NCBI GenBank assembly: GCA_900549235.1
Contig: URNT01000006.1
Coordinates: forward strand, 1 to 64,000
Reading direction: 5' to 3'
From: an uncultured Clostridium sp.
GTDB lineage: Bacteria; Bacillota; Clostridia; Lachnospirales; Lachnospiraceae
DNA: 64,000 nucleotides
The notes beneath the pieces are model-generated. The model did no database searches. It was not told the DNA's origin and saw only the letters and a program-made list of their open reading frames with translations. Positions 45,543 through 54,893 of this stretch are shown piece after piece. Each line of letters opens with the position of its first letter. Within the stretch, counting starts at the first letter, position 1. The position numbers and the translations under genes were made by a program.

Positions 45543-46233
45543 TCTGACGCAGCCTCCTCTCCAGTATCTGAATTAATTTTGTAAAGATCATGACAATGAT
45601 CAGATAGATCAGCGCAACCGCGATCAGAGGCATAAAAGCGCTGTAGGTACGGCTCCTGATCACATCGCCGCCCTTTGTAAGATCCTGAAGGCCGATGTAG
45701 CCGCAGACAGAGGTCTCTTTCAACAGAGAAATGAACTCGTTGCACAAGGTAGGAAGTACCGTCTTAAAGGCCTGTGGCATAATGATATACCACATGGTCT
45801 GGGCATAGTTAAAGCCCAGGCTCCGCCCTGCCTCCATCTGACCGGGATCGATAGACATAATGCCGCTTCGGAAGATCTCAGCCACATAGGCGCCGGAGTT
45901 GATGCCGAAGGCCAGTGTCGCCACAAAAGTCTTGTCGATCCGGGAGCTTCCGAATACAACGAAATAAATAATCATCAGCTGCACAACAACCGGCGTTCCC
46001 CGAAATACGGTCAGGTATATCTTACAGATGGCATTTAAAATGGTGAGCTTTCCGGTCTTGTCATGGGTGGAACGGATCATGCCCACGATAAATCCCAGGG
46101 CAATACCCATCAGGCAGGCAAAAAATGTGATCGTCAATGTCATCTTCAAACCTTCGGTCAGATAACGCCACCGATCATCTGCCACAAAGTTCAAATAAAA
46201 TGCATCTGTAAAATTTTTCCACATGCGATTCAT
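45532..46233 (-). CDS. Polar amino acid ABC transporter permease
   Basis: A 233-residue inner-membrane permease of the His/Glu/Gln/Arg family with about five helices. The EAA loop that docks the ATPase is at [25 protein letters not shown], within the usual family pattern. It pairs with the GlnQ-type ATPase downstream. An alternative start is the ATG three codons later. Confidence 0.94.
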   Translation of the reverse strand: MNRMWKNFTDAFYLNFVADDRWRYLTEGLKMTLTITFFACLMGIALGFIVGMIRSTHDKTGKLTILNAICKIYLTVFRGTPVVVQLMIIYFVVFGSSRIDKTFVATLAFGINSGAYVAEIFRSGIMSIDPGQMEAGRSLGFNYAQTMWYIIMPQAFKTVLPTLCNEFISLLKETSVCGYIGLQDLTKGGDVIRSRTYSAFMPLIAVALIYLIIVMIFTKLIQILERRLRQNER

Positions 46234-46289
46234 CCTCTGTTCTTTCTTTTTCTTTGTTGATACGATTTGAATACTTGATTAAACAGCAA

Positions 46290-46349
46290 AAGCTGTCCCT
46301 GCTGCAAAAACAGGCAGGTCATTCCCATTGGTGCAGGCAAGGGCAGCTT
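46290..46349 (-). terminator. Attenuating hairpin between the binding-protein and permease genes
   Basis: On the minus strand AAGCTGCCCTTG pairs with CAGGGACAGCTT, followed by TTGCTGTTT. A partial terminator here would let the binding protein be made in excess over the membrane parts, a common arrangement. Confidence 0.55.
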
Positions 46350-46363
46350 AAGGTTCCGTGTGC

Positions 46364-47200
46364 TTATTCAGCCTTGATGTACTTTGCTACGATCTCGTCC
46401 AGAGTTCCGTCAGCCTTCAGAGTCTCAAGAGCAGCGTTGATCTTGTCTAACAGCTCTGTGTTGCCCTTCTTAACTGCAATGGCATACTCTTCCTCTGTAA
46501 AAGCCTCGTCTAACATCTTGATCCCCTCTGTCTGGGAAACGAAGGTTTTAGCCGGCTCGCCGTCGATCACAACTGCATCGATCTTGCCCTGGGTAAGAGC
46601 CTGAACTGCCTCAAAACCCTTGTTGTAGCGCTCAACCTGTGTACCCTCACTCTCTAAGTCAGATGCGTACAGATCACCAGTTGTACCTAACTGCACACCT
46701 ATGATCACACCCTTTAAATCATCTGGACCTGCAATATCGCTGTCCTCCTTCACGATGATCATCTGGGATGCCTTTGCATATGTATCAGAGAAATCCACAG
46801 ACATCTTACGGTCCTCAGTTACAGTCATACCTGCCAGGCCCATATCAGCCTTGCCGGAGGTAATCTCAGGGATGATTGAATCAAAAGCAACATCCTCAAT
46901 CTCTAATTCCATGCCTAACTGCTCGGCAATGGCTGCCGCAATCTCTGCGTCGATACCTACGATGGCGTCTCCCTCATGGTACTCATAAGGCGGGAACTCT
47001 GCGTTAGTAGCCATAACCAGTACGCCGCCGGCTGCCTCTGTCTCAGCTGCCGCCTCTGTATCTGCTGCTTCTGCGCTTTCTGTACCGGCTGCTGCCTCTG
47101 TTGTATCTGCTGCTGTTGTCTCTGAAGTGGTTCCGCCGCAGGCGGTCATAGCTGCTGCCATCAGTGCTGCCATTGTCAGTGCTAATACTTTCTTTTTCAT
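46364..47200 (-). CDS. Amino acid ABC transporter substrate-binding lipoprotein
   Basis: A 278-residue secreted lipoprotein with a signal peptide ending at the lipobox MTAC (about residue 22), an Ala/Thr/Glu linker (to about 55), then a type II periplasmic-binding fold: FPPYEYHEGDAIVGIDAEIAAAI, GKADMGLAGMTVTEDR and DAVVIDGEPA. It captures a polar amino acid for the transporter downstream. Start chosen at ATG 47200, behind GAGGAGAG. The first gene of the operon. Confidence 0.95.
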   Translation of the reverse strand: MKKKVLALTMAALMAAAMTACGGTTSETTAADTTEAAAGTESAEAADTEAAAETEAAGGVLVMATNAEFPPYEYHEGDAIVGIDAEIAAAIAEQLGMELEIEDVAFDSIIPEITSGKADMGLAGMTVTEDRKMSVDFSDTYAKASQMIIVKEDSDIAGPDDLKGVIIGVQLGTTGDLYASDLESEGTQVERYNKGFEAVQALTQGKIDAVVIDGEPAKTFVSQTEGIKMLDEAFTEEEYAIAVKKGNTELLDKINAALETLKADGTLDEIVAKYIKAE

Positions 47201-47219
47201 AACGTCTCTCCTCTTTTCT

Positions 47220-47239
47220 TTATGCATAAAAATGCATAA
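47220..47239. promoter_or_regulatory. Operator candidate of the ABC transporter operon
   Basis: A perfect 8-4-8 palindrome, TTATGCAT-AAAA-ATGCATAA, between the -10 box and the ribosome binding site of the binding-protein gene. Confidence 0.55.
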
Positions 47240-47263
47240 CTATAAAAATCATTAACGTTTTAT

Positions 47264-47291
47264 ATTATAATGCATTTTTTGCTTTTATCAA
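47264..47291 (-). promoter_or_regulatory. Promoter of the amino acid ABC transporter operon
   Basis: On the minus strand, TTGATA and a perfect TATAAT are 16 bases apart, about 65 bases before the binding-protein gene. Confidence 0.65.
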
Positions 47292-47337
47292 GAGGAAATT
47301 GCACGAAAATCTTCATTTTTCAAATTCTTTCCTGTCC

Positions 47338-48825
47338 TTACCGGTTCTGAATACCTGCAGCCTGCACCAGATGCCTGGCAAGGATTGCTGTAGTCACGGC
47401 GCCTACCCCTCCCGGTACCGGCGTCGCCATGGCGGCCCGGCCCTCTAAGGAATCTGTATCCACATCGCCGCATAAAGCTCCGTTCTCATCCACATTGATC
47501 CCCACATCCACTACCACAGCGCCCGGGGCTGCATAGGAAGCATCCAGCATACGGGCCCGTCCGACAGCAGCTACAAGGATCTCTCCCTGGCGGCAGACAG
47601 CTGCCAGTTTGGGAGTACGGCTGTGACACAGAGTAACCGTTGCATTTTCCCGCGTCAGGAGCATGGACAGAGGCCGTCCTACTACCATGCTGCGGCCTAC
47701 GATCACAGCCCGCTTCCCCTCCATGGGAACCTGATAGTGTCTTAACACCTCGATCACTGCCTCGGCGGTACATGGGGCAAAGCCTGAGGCATCACCGGCA
47801 AACACCTTTGCCTCATTAACCGGAGAAATACCATCCAGATCCTTTGCCGGATCCATCAGCTCCTGGATCTCCTTTTCGCAGATCTGCTTTGGAAGGGGCC
47901 GGAGAAGGAGGATCCCCGTTATCTCCGGATCCTGGTTCACCGACAGAAAGGCTTCCTTAAAGTCCTGATGGCTGATATTCTCCGGATATACATAGCTTCT
48001 TACCTTAAGGCCAAAGGATTCCAGCTTTTTCGTAGCCCCCCGCTCATAGGAGAGATCATCCGGCCGCTCTCCCACCCGGATGATGGCAAGGGTTGGAATG
48101 GATTTTAATCCCCGAAGCTCCTCCTGAACCCACTCTTTGATGGCGCCAGAAACCGGCGCCCCCTTTAAGAGCTTCAGAGAAGGAGCTGCTTCCTTTGGAG
48201 CGGTAAGAGCCCTGGTCACAGATTCATAGACCAGATCCGCCCGCCTGGTGCCTTCCTCGGTCAGAGCGGCGGCTCTCTGGTTTATCTCCTCTGCCCGCTC
48301 CCGGTTTTTCATGGATCTGGTATTGATATACACATTCATGGCAGCTCCGAGAATGGTCGTTCTTACAAGCTGAACCCCTACTCCTACGTCACTGACCGCC
48401 AGGCGGCTTCCCTTTTCCGCCAGGATTTCCATAAGCCCCAGCATCTGGACACCCTTTTCCATCACCTCCACTGGTACCATACTTGCATCAAAAAGGCGTT
48501 CCTCCATCACCTGATCCTTATAGGCTTTTTCTTCCTCCGTAATGGAAGGCAGGCTATAGCAGACAGCAAGAGGGGCAAACACTTTGGCATCCCGGTCCGC
48601 AAGGGCCACAAATTCTCCCTGGAGACGTATCAGCTGCTCTTTTACCTCTGTAAGCTCCTCCTCATACTCCGCATATTTCTTCTTCCCGATGGTCAGATTG
48701 GCTACCATCTGTCCCAGCGCGTTCCCAAGGGCGCCTGCCAGGGCCGCCGCGCCGCCGCCGCCCGGAACGGGTGCCTTTGAGGATAATTCCTCCAGAAATC
48801 CCTGAATGGTGTTGTCTTGTATCAT
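47338..48825 (-). CDS. Fusion of formimidotetrahydrofolate cyclodeaminase (FchA/FTCD) and FolD
   Basis: A 495-residue protein with two folate enzymes in one chain. The N-terminal domain (about 1-200) is cyclodeaminase-like: SSKAPVPGGGGAAALAGALGNAL. The C-terminal domain (about 215-490) is FolD, methylenetetrahydrofolate dehydrogenase/cyclohydrolase: SYERGATKKLE with the catalytic Tyr and Lys, LLLRPLPKQI, DLDGISPVN, PCTAEAVIEVL, VGRSMVVGRPLS and a final ATPVPGGVGAVT. Together they could convert formimino-THF to methenyl-, then methylene- and formyl-THF. AGGAGGACAGGAGTT precedes the start. Separate genes are the usual state; the fusion shows no sign of a frame break. Confidence 0.92.
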   Translation of the reverse strand: MIQDNTIQGFLEELSSKAPVPGGGGAAALAGALGNALGQMVANLTIGKKKYAEYEEELTEVKEQLIRLQGEFVALADRDAKVFAPLAVCYSLPSITEEEKAYKDQVMEERLFDASMVPVEVMEKGVQMLGLMEILAEKGSRLAVSDVGVGVQLVRTTILGAAMNVYINTRSMKNRERAEEINQRAAALTEEGTRRADLVYESVTRALTAPKEAAPSLKLLKGAPVSGAIKEWVQEELRGLKSIPTLAIIRVGERPDDLSYERGATKKLESFGLKVRSYVYPENISHQDFKEAFLSVNQDPEITGILLLRPLPKQICEKEIQELMDPAKDLDGISPVNEAKVFAGDASGFAPCTAEAVIEVLRHYQVPMEGKRAVIVGRSMVVGRPLSMLLTRENATVTLCHSRTPKLAAVCRQGEILVAAVGRARMLDASYAAPGAVVVDVGINVDENGALCGDVDTDSLEGRAAMATPVPGGVGAVTTAILARHLVQAAGIQNR

Positions 48826-48843
48826 AACTCCTGTCCTCCTGTC

Positions 48844-49446
48844 TTATACGATCCTGATCCCTAACAGCTTTGCCAGCTCAGCAGCCTGAAATACATTTAC
48901 CTTAAGGCCGTACAGCTCTGTAAACTGATCGGATACGCGGATCTGCTCCAGCACACAGCCTGACAGATCCAGCCCCTTTAAGGGAGTTTTGAAAAAATCC
49001 GCCCTTGTAAGGTCATTTTTCCCGAAAACGGTCTTTTTCAGCTTCATCTGTGAAAGAAAGGCATCGCGGAAGCTGCAGCCCTCAAGCTGGCAGAACTCCC
49101 ATGACGCTCCTGAGAAATTTCCGTAGTTAAAGGAGCTGTTCTTCAGATCCGTCCACTTAAAAACTGCCTCTGAAAAAATACCGCCTTCTGCTTTTATATC
49201 ACGAAATGAAACATTTTTCCAGTAGCTCCCCTCAAAATGGCTGTTGGAAAGATCGCAGCACTCCAGACGTACATTGGAAAAAGAGGATCCGGCAAAGCTG
49301 CAGTTGACCAGCCTGCAGTTTTCAAAGATAACCGCGTCAAATTCCTGATGCCTTCCATCCAGCCCATCTATAACCTGATCCTTAAAATGATGGTTTGCAA
49401 TGAGCCACTCCTGCTCCCTGGCTTCTATTATGATCTGCGACAGCAT
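48844..49446 (-). CDS. Pentapeptide-repeat protein
   Basis: A 200-residue protein with irregular A(D/N)LxX-like repeats through most of its length, for example CRLVNCSFAGSSFSNV, CDLSNSHFEGS, KWTDLKNSSFNYGNFSG and CSFRDAFLSQ. These form a right-handed quadrilateral beta-helix. Relatives such as Qnr/MfpA mimic DNA and protect gyrase; others have unknown partners. It follows sbcC by 20 bases on the same strand, and the FTCD-FolD gene follows it by 18 bases. Confidence 0.85.
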   Translation of the reverse strand: MLSQIIIEAREQEWLIANHHFKDQVIDGLDGRHQEFDAVIFENCRLVNCSFAGSSFSNVRLECCDLSNSHFEGSYWKNVSFRDIKAEGGIFSEAVFKWTDLKNSSFNYGNFSGASWEFCQLEGCSFRDAFLSQMKLKKTVFGKNDLTRADFFKTPLKGLDLSGCVLEQIRVSDQFTELYGLKVNVFQAAELAKLLGIRIV

Positions 49447-49466
49447 CGGTGCATCTCCTCCTTAAA

Positions 49467-52328
49467 TTATATGATCCTGGCCCGGCTGCCTCCCTGTCTG
49501 TCCTTTGTCACCAGGATCTGGCGGTGGATCCTGGTTTTTAATTCCTGTACATGGGAAATGATACCTACCAGCCTGCGCCCCTCAGCCAGACCTGTCAGGG
49601 CCTTCACTGCCAGCTCCAGGGTATCCTCATCCAGTGAGCCAAAGCCCTCGTCCACAAACATAGTATCCAGCCGGATCCCTCCTGCCGCCTCCTGGATCTC
49701 ATCTGAAAGCCCCAGAGCCAGGGAAAGAGAGGCCTGGAAGGACTCGCCTCCGGAAAGAGTTCTGACGCTCCGTTCAGTGCCGTTGTAATGATCGATCACA
49801 TTCAGGCCCAGGCCGCTTTTTCCCCGGTTATCCTCCTCTGTGGCCCGCTTCAGTTCATACTGCCCGCCGCTCATCACCATAAAACGCGTATTTGCCCTGG
49901 CTATGATCCGTTCAAAAAATGCCATCTGCACATAGGCTTCCAGTGTAACCCGTTCCTTTCCTGTCACTTCTCCGGAAGCCGTGTCGGAAAGAGATTTGAC
50001 CCAGCGCCATCTGCTCTGCAGTTTCTCTATGGCCTCTGTCTCCTTTTCCAGCTGCCGCCGGATCCCCGTATTAGTCTCAAGGCGGTGATGGAGGGTCTGA
50101 ACCTTCTGCTCCAGAACAGTATACTCCCGGCGAAGTTCCTCCTGCCGGGCCTGAACCTCCTCTGCCCTGGCCTCAGGAGCCCTTCCCCAGCCTTCCAGCT
50201 GCCGTCCCAGAGCCTCTGACCTTCCTCTGGCATCCAGAACACGCCGGTTCATAGCCTCGTAGCGGACGTTTGCCTCCTTAAAGGCCTGTTCCAGTTCCTT
50301 CAGATGGTCCAGAAGCTCCTTCTCCCGCTTCTTCACCCCCTGTATATCCTGAAAGGCTGTGCCGGCCTTCAGCTCCTCGATCTGGCGCTCCAGTTCCCTG
50401 ATCCGGGTATTCTCCTGGATCTGCGCTCCGAGAGCTTTCTGAAGCTCCTCTGCCGCCCCTTCCGAATCCGCTCTGAGACGCCGAAGCCCCTCCTCCAGCT
50501 TCTGCCTTCTCTGCACTGCCTGCTTTAAGGCGGCTGTCCGTTCCTTAAGCGTCCCTTCTCTGGCAAGAAGGGTCTCCTCCAGCTGTTCAAGCAATGTCTT
50601 CCATGTCTCCAGAAACTGCTGCCGTCCCTTTCCGAAGGCTCCCTCTGTATCCTTAAGGGCCTCCTGCTCCGCCTGAAGCATCCGTTCCTGCCATCCCGCC
50701 TTCCAGGTATCCGTTTCCTCTTTTATATTCCTGCAGACCCGTTCATACCGGGACTCCAGGCTTCCGGACAGGCGGCCTGCGTAAAGGCTCGCTTCCTCTG
50801 CCGCCCTTCCCGCAAGCTCCGCCGCCTTCCTTGCCTGATCCACCTGCTCCTTCCCTACAGGCCCGGTGCCTGCACCAGCTGCCTTTGGCATGGCAGAAGC
50901 CGGATGGTCCAGAGAGCCGCACACCGGGCAGGGATGATTTTCCCTCAGTTCTGCCGCCAGTACCCCCGCCTGGTCATCCAGAAATACCTGATACAGCCTG
51001 CGGTAACTCTCCTCTGCCTGATTCCGTCTTACATCTGCCTTCCCGTAGGCCTCCCTTGCCTTTTTCAGCTCCCAAAGCTCCTTCTCATACCCGGCATACT
51101 CCTGCCTAGCGTTCAAGATCCGCTGTCTGTACTCTCCCAGCCGTTCCAGCTGCAGCTGAGCGGCATGAAGCTCCTGATCCGCGTCCTTAAGGCTGAGAAG
51201 CTCCTTCTCCCAGGCTTCCTCCTGAGCCTTCTGCTCCTGCCGCCTGGCAGCCGCCTTCTCCTCCTGCCGCTTAAATTCTGCCGTCCTTTTCACTGCCTGC
51301 TGTCTGTCAGCCTCCAGTTTGTCTCTGCGTTCACAGGCCTCCAGGCTTTCCTTCAGCCTTGCCAGTTCTCCTACCAGCTCCCTTTTTTCCTCCTCGCGGT
51401 CTTTTTCACGCTCCAGGTCAGCCGCCGCTTGCAAAAGGGCCGGCTCCGCCTCCCGCAGAAGGCTTAAGGCTTCCTCATATTCCTTTTTAAGGCGCAGCGC
51501 GTCCTGAAGGCGGGCCAGCTCACTGCTGTCTGCCTCCATCCTTTCCCGAAGGCCTGCAAGAGCTTCCCTGGCGGACTTATACTGCTCCTGATCCCCAGCG
51601 ATCATCTGATCCAGAAGCTCCGTTACCGCTTCCTGATGGCCTTCCTTTGCTTCCTCCCACCGCAGGGCCATGGCCTCATCCCGAGCCAGCACCCCGCCCA
51701 GATACTGATCCATACTCCGGCAGCTTTCTTCATAGCTGCGCTCCAGCTTCCTGGCCTCCTCCTTCATCCGCTCCTGAAAGCGCTGATAAGGCCTGGTTTT
51801 AAAAAGCTCCCTGAAAATAGCCCCCCGGTCCTCTGTCTTTCCTGACAAGAGCCTTGAAAAGCTGCCCTGAGCCAGCATGGCAATCTGCAGAAACTGTTCC
51901 CGGTTCAGGCTTATAAGCTCCTGAATGGCCGCTGTCACCGGCCTGTCTCCTGTGATCACCCGGCCGTCCGGCATCCATAGAGAGGCGTCCGGCTTTTCTC
52001 TGGTCTCTCCCTCCCCCCGAAGCTTTGCCCGGGTGTATTCCGGGTTTCTGCGCACAGTGTATTCCTTCTCCCCGTAAAGGAAGGTCATCTCCACATAGGT
52101 CCTGGCATCGGAAGATGCATACTTGCTTCTGAGCATCCTGGGCTTTCTGCCATCACTGCTGGTATTCCCGTAAAGAGCAAAGGCAATGGCATCAAAAATA
52201 GTGGTTTTTCCCGCCCCTGTGTCACCTGTGATCAGGTAAACTCCCCGGTCCCCCAGCCGGGACAGCTCCAGAACCGTCTCTCCCGCATAAGGCCCAAAGG
52301 CAGATAATGTCAGTCTGACAGGTCTCAT
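49467..52328 (-). CDS. sbcC: Exonuclease SbcC, SMC-like ATPase subunit
   Basis: A 953-residue protein with Walker A GDTGAGKTTIFDAIAF near the N terminus, long coiled coils (about 180-450 and 500-780) around a zinc-hook motif CPVCGS, the ABC signature LSGGESFQASLSLAL and Walker B TMFVDEGFGSLDED. With SbcD it opens hairpins and processes DNA ends. The start is the ATG at 52328, overlapping the sbcD stop (ATGA); GGAG is upstream. Confidence 0.96.
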   Translation of the reverse strand: MRPVRLTLSAFGPYAGETVLELSRLGDRGVYLITGDTGAGKTTIFDAIAFALYGNTSSDGRKPRMLRSKYASSDARTYVEMTFLYGEKEYTVRRNPEYTRAKLRGEGETREKPDASLWMPDGRVITGDRPVTAAIQELISLNREQFLQIAMLAQGSFSRLLSGKTEDRGAIFRELFKTRPYQRFQERMKEEARKLERSYEESCRSMDQYLGGVLARDEAMALRWEEAKEGHQEAVTELLDQMIAGDQEQYKSAREALAGLRERMEADSSELARLQDALRLKKEYEEALSLLREAEPALLQAAADLEREKDREEEKRELVGELARLKESLEACERRDKLEADRQQAVKRTAEFKRQEEKAAARRQEQKAQEEAWEKELLSLKDADQELHAAQLQLERLGEYRQRILNARQEYAGYEKELWELKKAREAYGKADVRRNQAEESYRRLYQVFLDDQAGVLAAELRENHPCPVCGSLDHPASAMPKAAGAGTGPVGKEQVDQARKAAELAGRAAEEASLYAGRLSGSLESRYERVCRNIKEETDTWKAGWQERMLQAEQEALKDTEGAFGKGRQQFLETWKTLLEQLEETLLAREGTLKERTAALKQAVQRRQKLEEGLRRLRADSEGAAEELQKALGAQIQENTRIRELERQIEELKAGTAFQDIQGVKKREKELLDHLKELEQAFKEANVRYEAMNRRVLDARGRSEALGRQLEGWGRAPEARAEEVQARQEELRREYTVLEQKVQTLHHRLETNTGIRRQLEKETEAIEKLQSRWRWVKSLSDTASGEVTGKERVTLEAYVQMAFFERIIARANTRFMVMSGGQYELKRATEEDNRGKSGLGLNVIDHYNGTERSVRTLSGGESFQASLSLALGLSDEIQEAAGGIRLDTMFVDEGFGSLDEDTLELAVKALTGLAEGRRLVGIISHVQELKTRIHRQILVTKDRQGGSRARII

Positions 52329-53464
52329 AACAGCTCCTCCCATATCTCCTTCATCAGCTTCCCCGCAAACTCCTCCTGGCGGGGATCCATCGGCTGGTTG
52401 TTCTGAAGCTCATACAGCTGTTTCAGCAGTTCCATAGGGGTATACTCCTCCTGCACCGTCTCCAGCTGCTGTCCCTCCCGTGTCCGGCAGTTATCATAAT
52501 CCAGCCTCATCAGATTGGGATATATAGATCTTAGCTTTCCCATCCCGTCCAGTATATCCTCCTCATCCGTCAGGGTGATCCGCAGATAATCATCCACTGC
52601 CGTCCCCTGATAAAAGCTGCGGTCCGTCACCTCCTGATAGGTGCCCTTAAACTCCCTCATATCATGAAGAGGCTTCAGAGGCCTTGTGGAAACAGAAATC
52701 CGTCCCTTTTCAAACAGCTCCACAACCGTCACTGATTTCTCATGCCCTGCCTCAGAAAAGGAGTATTTAAGAGGCGTACCGCAGTAGCGGATCCGCTCTC
52801 CAAGCTGCTGGGGGCCGTGGATATGGCCCAGAGCTGTATAGTCAAAGGCTTCAAACCACTCCGCCCGCACCTGATCCAGCCCTCCTACAGACAGCTCCTC
52901 AGAATCACAGCAGGCCGCCCCTGTAACAAACTGATGGGCGATCAGTACATTTCTGGCAGAAGGATCGAAGGAGGGGGACTCTGTTATATGCCGGACCGCA
53001 CAGCCCACTGCCTCGTCAAAGGTATCCGCATGGTCCTCCGGCCAGGCCCGGTGAAGAATCTGGGGCTTTAAAAAGGGAAGCATATACACTGCCACAGTCC
53101 CATAGCTGTCTTTAAGGATCACCGGAGGGGTCTCTCCCTCGTAAACCGGAGCCATATGGACGCCGCTCCCCTCCATCAGACGGTTTCCAAAGGCCAGACG
53201 CTCCGGACTGTCATGGTTCCCGCTTATAACAAACACCGGAACCCTCCGGCCTGAAAGCTCTGTAAGGAACCAGTCAAACACCTGGACTGCCTCTGCAGGA
53301 GGCACCGGCCTGTCATAGATGTCTCCCGCGATCAGGACTCCCTCCGGCGTCTCCTCATCTATTATCCTTATGATCTCCTTTAAAATATACCGCTGGTCCT
53401 CCAGCATGGAAAATTCATTGACCCGCTTTCCAAGGTGCAGATCCGATAGATGCAGCAATTTCAT
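52325..53464 (-). CDS. sbcD: Exonuclease SbcD, nuclease subunit
   Basis: A 379-residue metallophosphoesterase, Mre11 type. The metal-binding motifs are HLSDLHLGK, AGDIYDRP, SGNHDSPERL, and GHIHGPQ. It is a Mn-dependent nuclease that works in a complex with SbcC, encoded next with an ATGA overlap. Confidence 0.96.
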   Translation of the reverse strand: MKLLHLSDLHLGKRVNEFSMLEDQRYILKEIIRIIDEETPEGVLIAGDIYDRPVPPAEAVQVFDWFLTELSGRRVPVFVISGNHDSPERLAFGNRLMEGSGVHMAPVYEGETPPVILKDSYGTVAVYMLPFLKPQILHRAWPEDHADTFDEAVGCAVRHITESPSFDPSARNVLIAHQFVTGAACCDSEELSVGGLDQVRAEWFEAFDYTALGHIHGPQQLGERIRYCGTPLKYSFSEAGHEKSVTVVELFEKGRISVSTRPLKPLHDMREFKGTYQEVTDRSFYQGTAVDDYLRITLTDEEDILDGMGKLRSIYPNLMRLDYDNCRTREGQQLETVQEEYTPMELLKQLYELQNNQPMDPRQEEFAGKLMKEIWEELL

Positions 53465-53635
53465 ATCTGTCTCCTAAAAATACAGCAGGGATCCCTTCCT
53501 GTATAAGTGTACTCTCGGAATCTCCCTTGCACTCATCTTTATGGCTGATTTTCCGCCATCCGCACACAAATCTGAGCACAAAGAGATTCCTAGAACACAC
53601 TATAAAAAGAGATCCCTCCCAATCCTTTCTTCCGT

Positions 53636-54472
53636 TTAGTTCCACTCCGCCGCGTCCACCACCTGGCCGTTATGGCTCAGCTTTCTCTCACGGATGTCCT
53701 CATAAAACTCTGCCGCGCTGGCGCAGACATAGGTATCCAGAAGTACCATGCCCACCCACACAGGCAGCGTGGCCAGAATGAGAAACGGCGAGAATATTCC
53801 GCCGGAAACTGCCAGCCTGGCCAGCCCGGCGCCTATGACCGCAAGAAGAATTACCCAGCCCATAAAAGAAAAATGAAGAAGAAACCATCTCCACTTCTCT
53901 CCGTACATCCACTGTCTGCTCCGCTCTCTGGCCTCACTCCAGGTCAGCTCCGGCTCATCTCCCAGGATATAGGGAACCAGAGCGTATTCAAAGCTTTTGT
54001 AGATGCCGGGGATAATGAAAAGCAGACTCCACAGAACCAGAAATAAATTCATCAGGAACATATTGGCCACGGTGCGCAGATACCAGCCATTTCTAAAAGA
54101 GGAAAACAGGGCGCCAAAGCCTGCTGACTTCCCTTCTCTTGCGCTTTTTACAAAAAAGCCAAGCTTCCCTACCATCACCACATTGGACACAAAAACAGAA
54201 AAAATAATCCCCAGCACAGCGGCCACCAGCATGATCGCCAGAACGATCACGCCAACCAGCAGCAGAGTCCCCATGTCTGCCGACAGGGCGCCGCCTGGCG
54301 TCGGTATCTGTGTTCCCTGCTGTGATATGGCCATATTATTATTAATAATAGTGTTCACCTGGAAGGTGCTGCCTGCCCCCAGAAAGTGAGCTGCCAGGCA
54401 CACCAGAACAGCGGCAGCAAAATACAGTTTTAATCTGGCTCTCGCCCTGCGCTTAAGCTCACCGATCTTCAT
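53636..54472 (-). CDS. DUF975-family integral membrane protein
   Basis: A 278-residue protein with about five or six hydrophobic helices and the DUF975 features GELKRRARARLK at the start, the middle EYALVPYILGDEPELTWSEARERSRQWM and LDTYVCASAAEFYEDI at the end. Function is unknown; proteins of this group may be membrane scaffolds. Start chosen at the ATG behind GGAGGAATGAAG; the frame runs 59 codons further upstream without homology. No operon partner is obvious. Confidence 0.8.
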   Translation of the reverse strand: MKIGELKRRARARLKLYFAAAVLVCLAAHFLGAGSTFQVNTIINNNMAISQQGTQIPTPGGALSADMGTLLLVGVIVLAIMLVAAVLGIIFSVFVSNVVMVGKLGFFVKSAREGKSAGFGALFSSFRNGWYLRTVANMFLMNLFLVLWSLLFIIPGIYKSFEYALVPYILGDEPELTWSEARERSRQWMYGEKWRWFLLHFSFMGWVILLAVIGAGLARLAVSGGIFSPFLILATLPVWVGMVLLDTYVCASAAEFYEDIRERKLSHNGQVVDAAEWN

Positions 54473-54566
54473 CTTCATTCCTCCATCCCCAAAAGGGTCA
54501 AATCCAGTTTTTACATCTATGGTTACCTGTCTATCATACCACAGGCCGGCCCTGACCGCAAGGGAT

Positions 54567-54631
54567 AATCGAACATACATTCTTACAATATTCTTAATCC
54601 CCTTGCGGCAGGGCTTCTTCTGTGCTACACT
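54567..54631 (+). promoter_or_regulatory. Promoter of the 77-residue gene with a LexA-like element
   Basis: TTGCGG (54603-54608) and TACACT (54626-54631), 17 bases apart. AATCGAACATACATTCTT (54567-54584) lies just upstream; its core CGAAC-ATAC-ATTCT resembles the LexA consensus in its left half and partly in the right. Confidence 0.45.
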
Positions 54632-54649
54632 CTCCCTGAGGTGATGCAC

Positions 54650-54883
54650 ATGAATCCAATGAATCTTCTACAGTTAAAGCCTGCCTGGAACTGCTTTAAG
54701 GAAAACCATCCCAAACTCCTTTCCTTTGTGAAAACCGCCTCCAGAGAGAATTTTCTGGACGAAGGCTCTGTCATCGAAATCAAGGTGACCAACAGCCAGG
54801 GAAAGACCATGGCAGCCAATGTAAAGGTAAAGCCGGATGATCTTGCCTTTCTCGGAGGATTGAAAAAAGCGCTGGAAGATTAA
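54650..54883 (+). CDS. Small hypothetical protein
   Basis: A 77-residue soluble protein not recognised. It has an amphipathic start (MNPMNLLQLKPAWNCFKENHP), then a beta-rich SVIEIKVTNSQGKTMAANVKV and ends in FLGGLKKALED. It reads as a compact alpha/beta domain. GAGGTGATGCAC precedes the ATG. Its last bases form one arm of the terminator shared with the convergent PHP gene. Confidence 0.7.
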   Translation: MNPMNLLQLKPAWNCFKENHPKLLSFVKTASRENFLDEGSVIEIKVTNSQGKTMAANVKVKPDDLAFLGGLKKALED

Positions 54884-54893
54884 TCCCAGCGCT
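54868..54893. terminator. Terminator at the junction of the 77-residue gene and the PHP gene
   Basis: AGCGCTGG pairs with CCAGCGCT. On the minus strand it is followed by six T, so it mainly terminates the PHP/DRTGG operon. It overlaps the end of the small plus-strand gene and the PHP stop. Confidence 0.75.
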
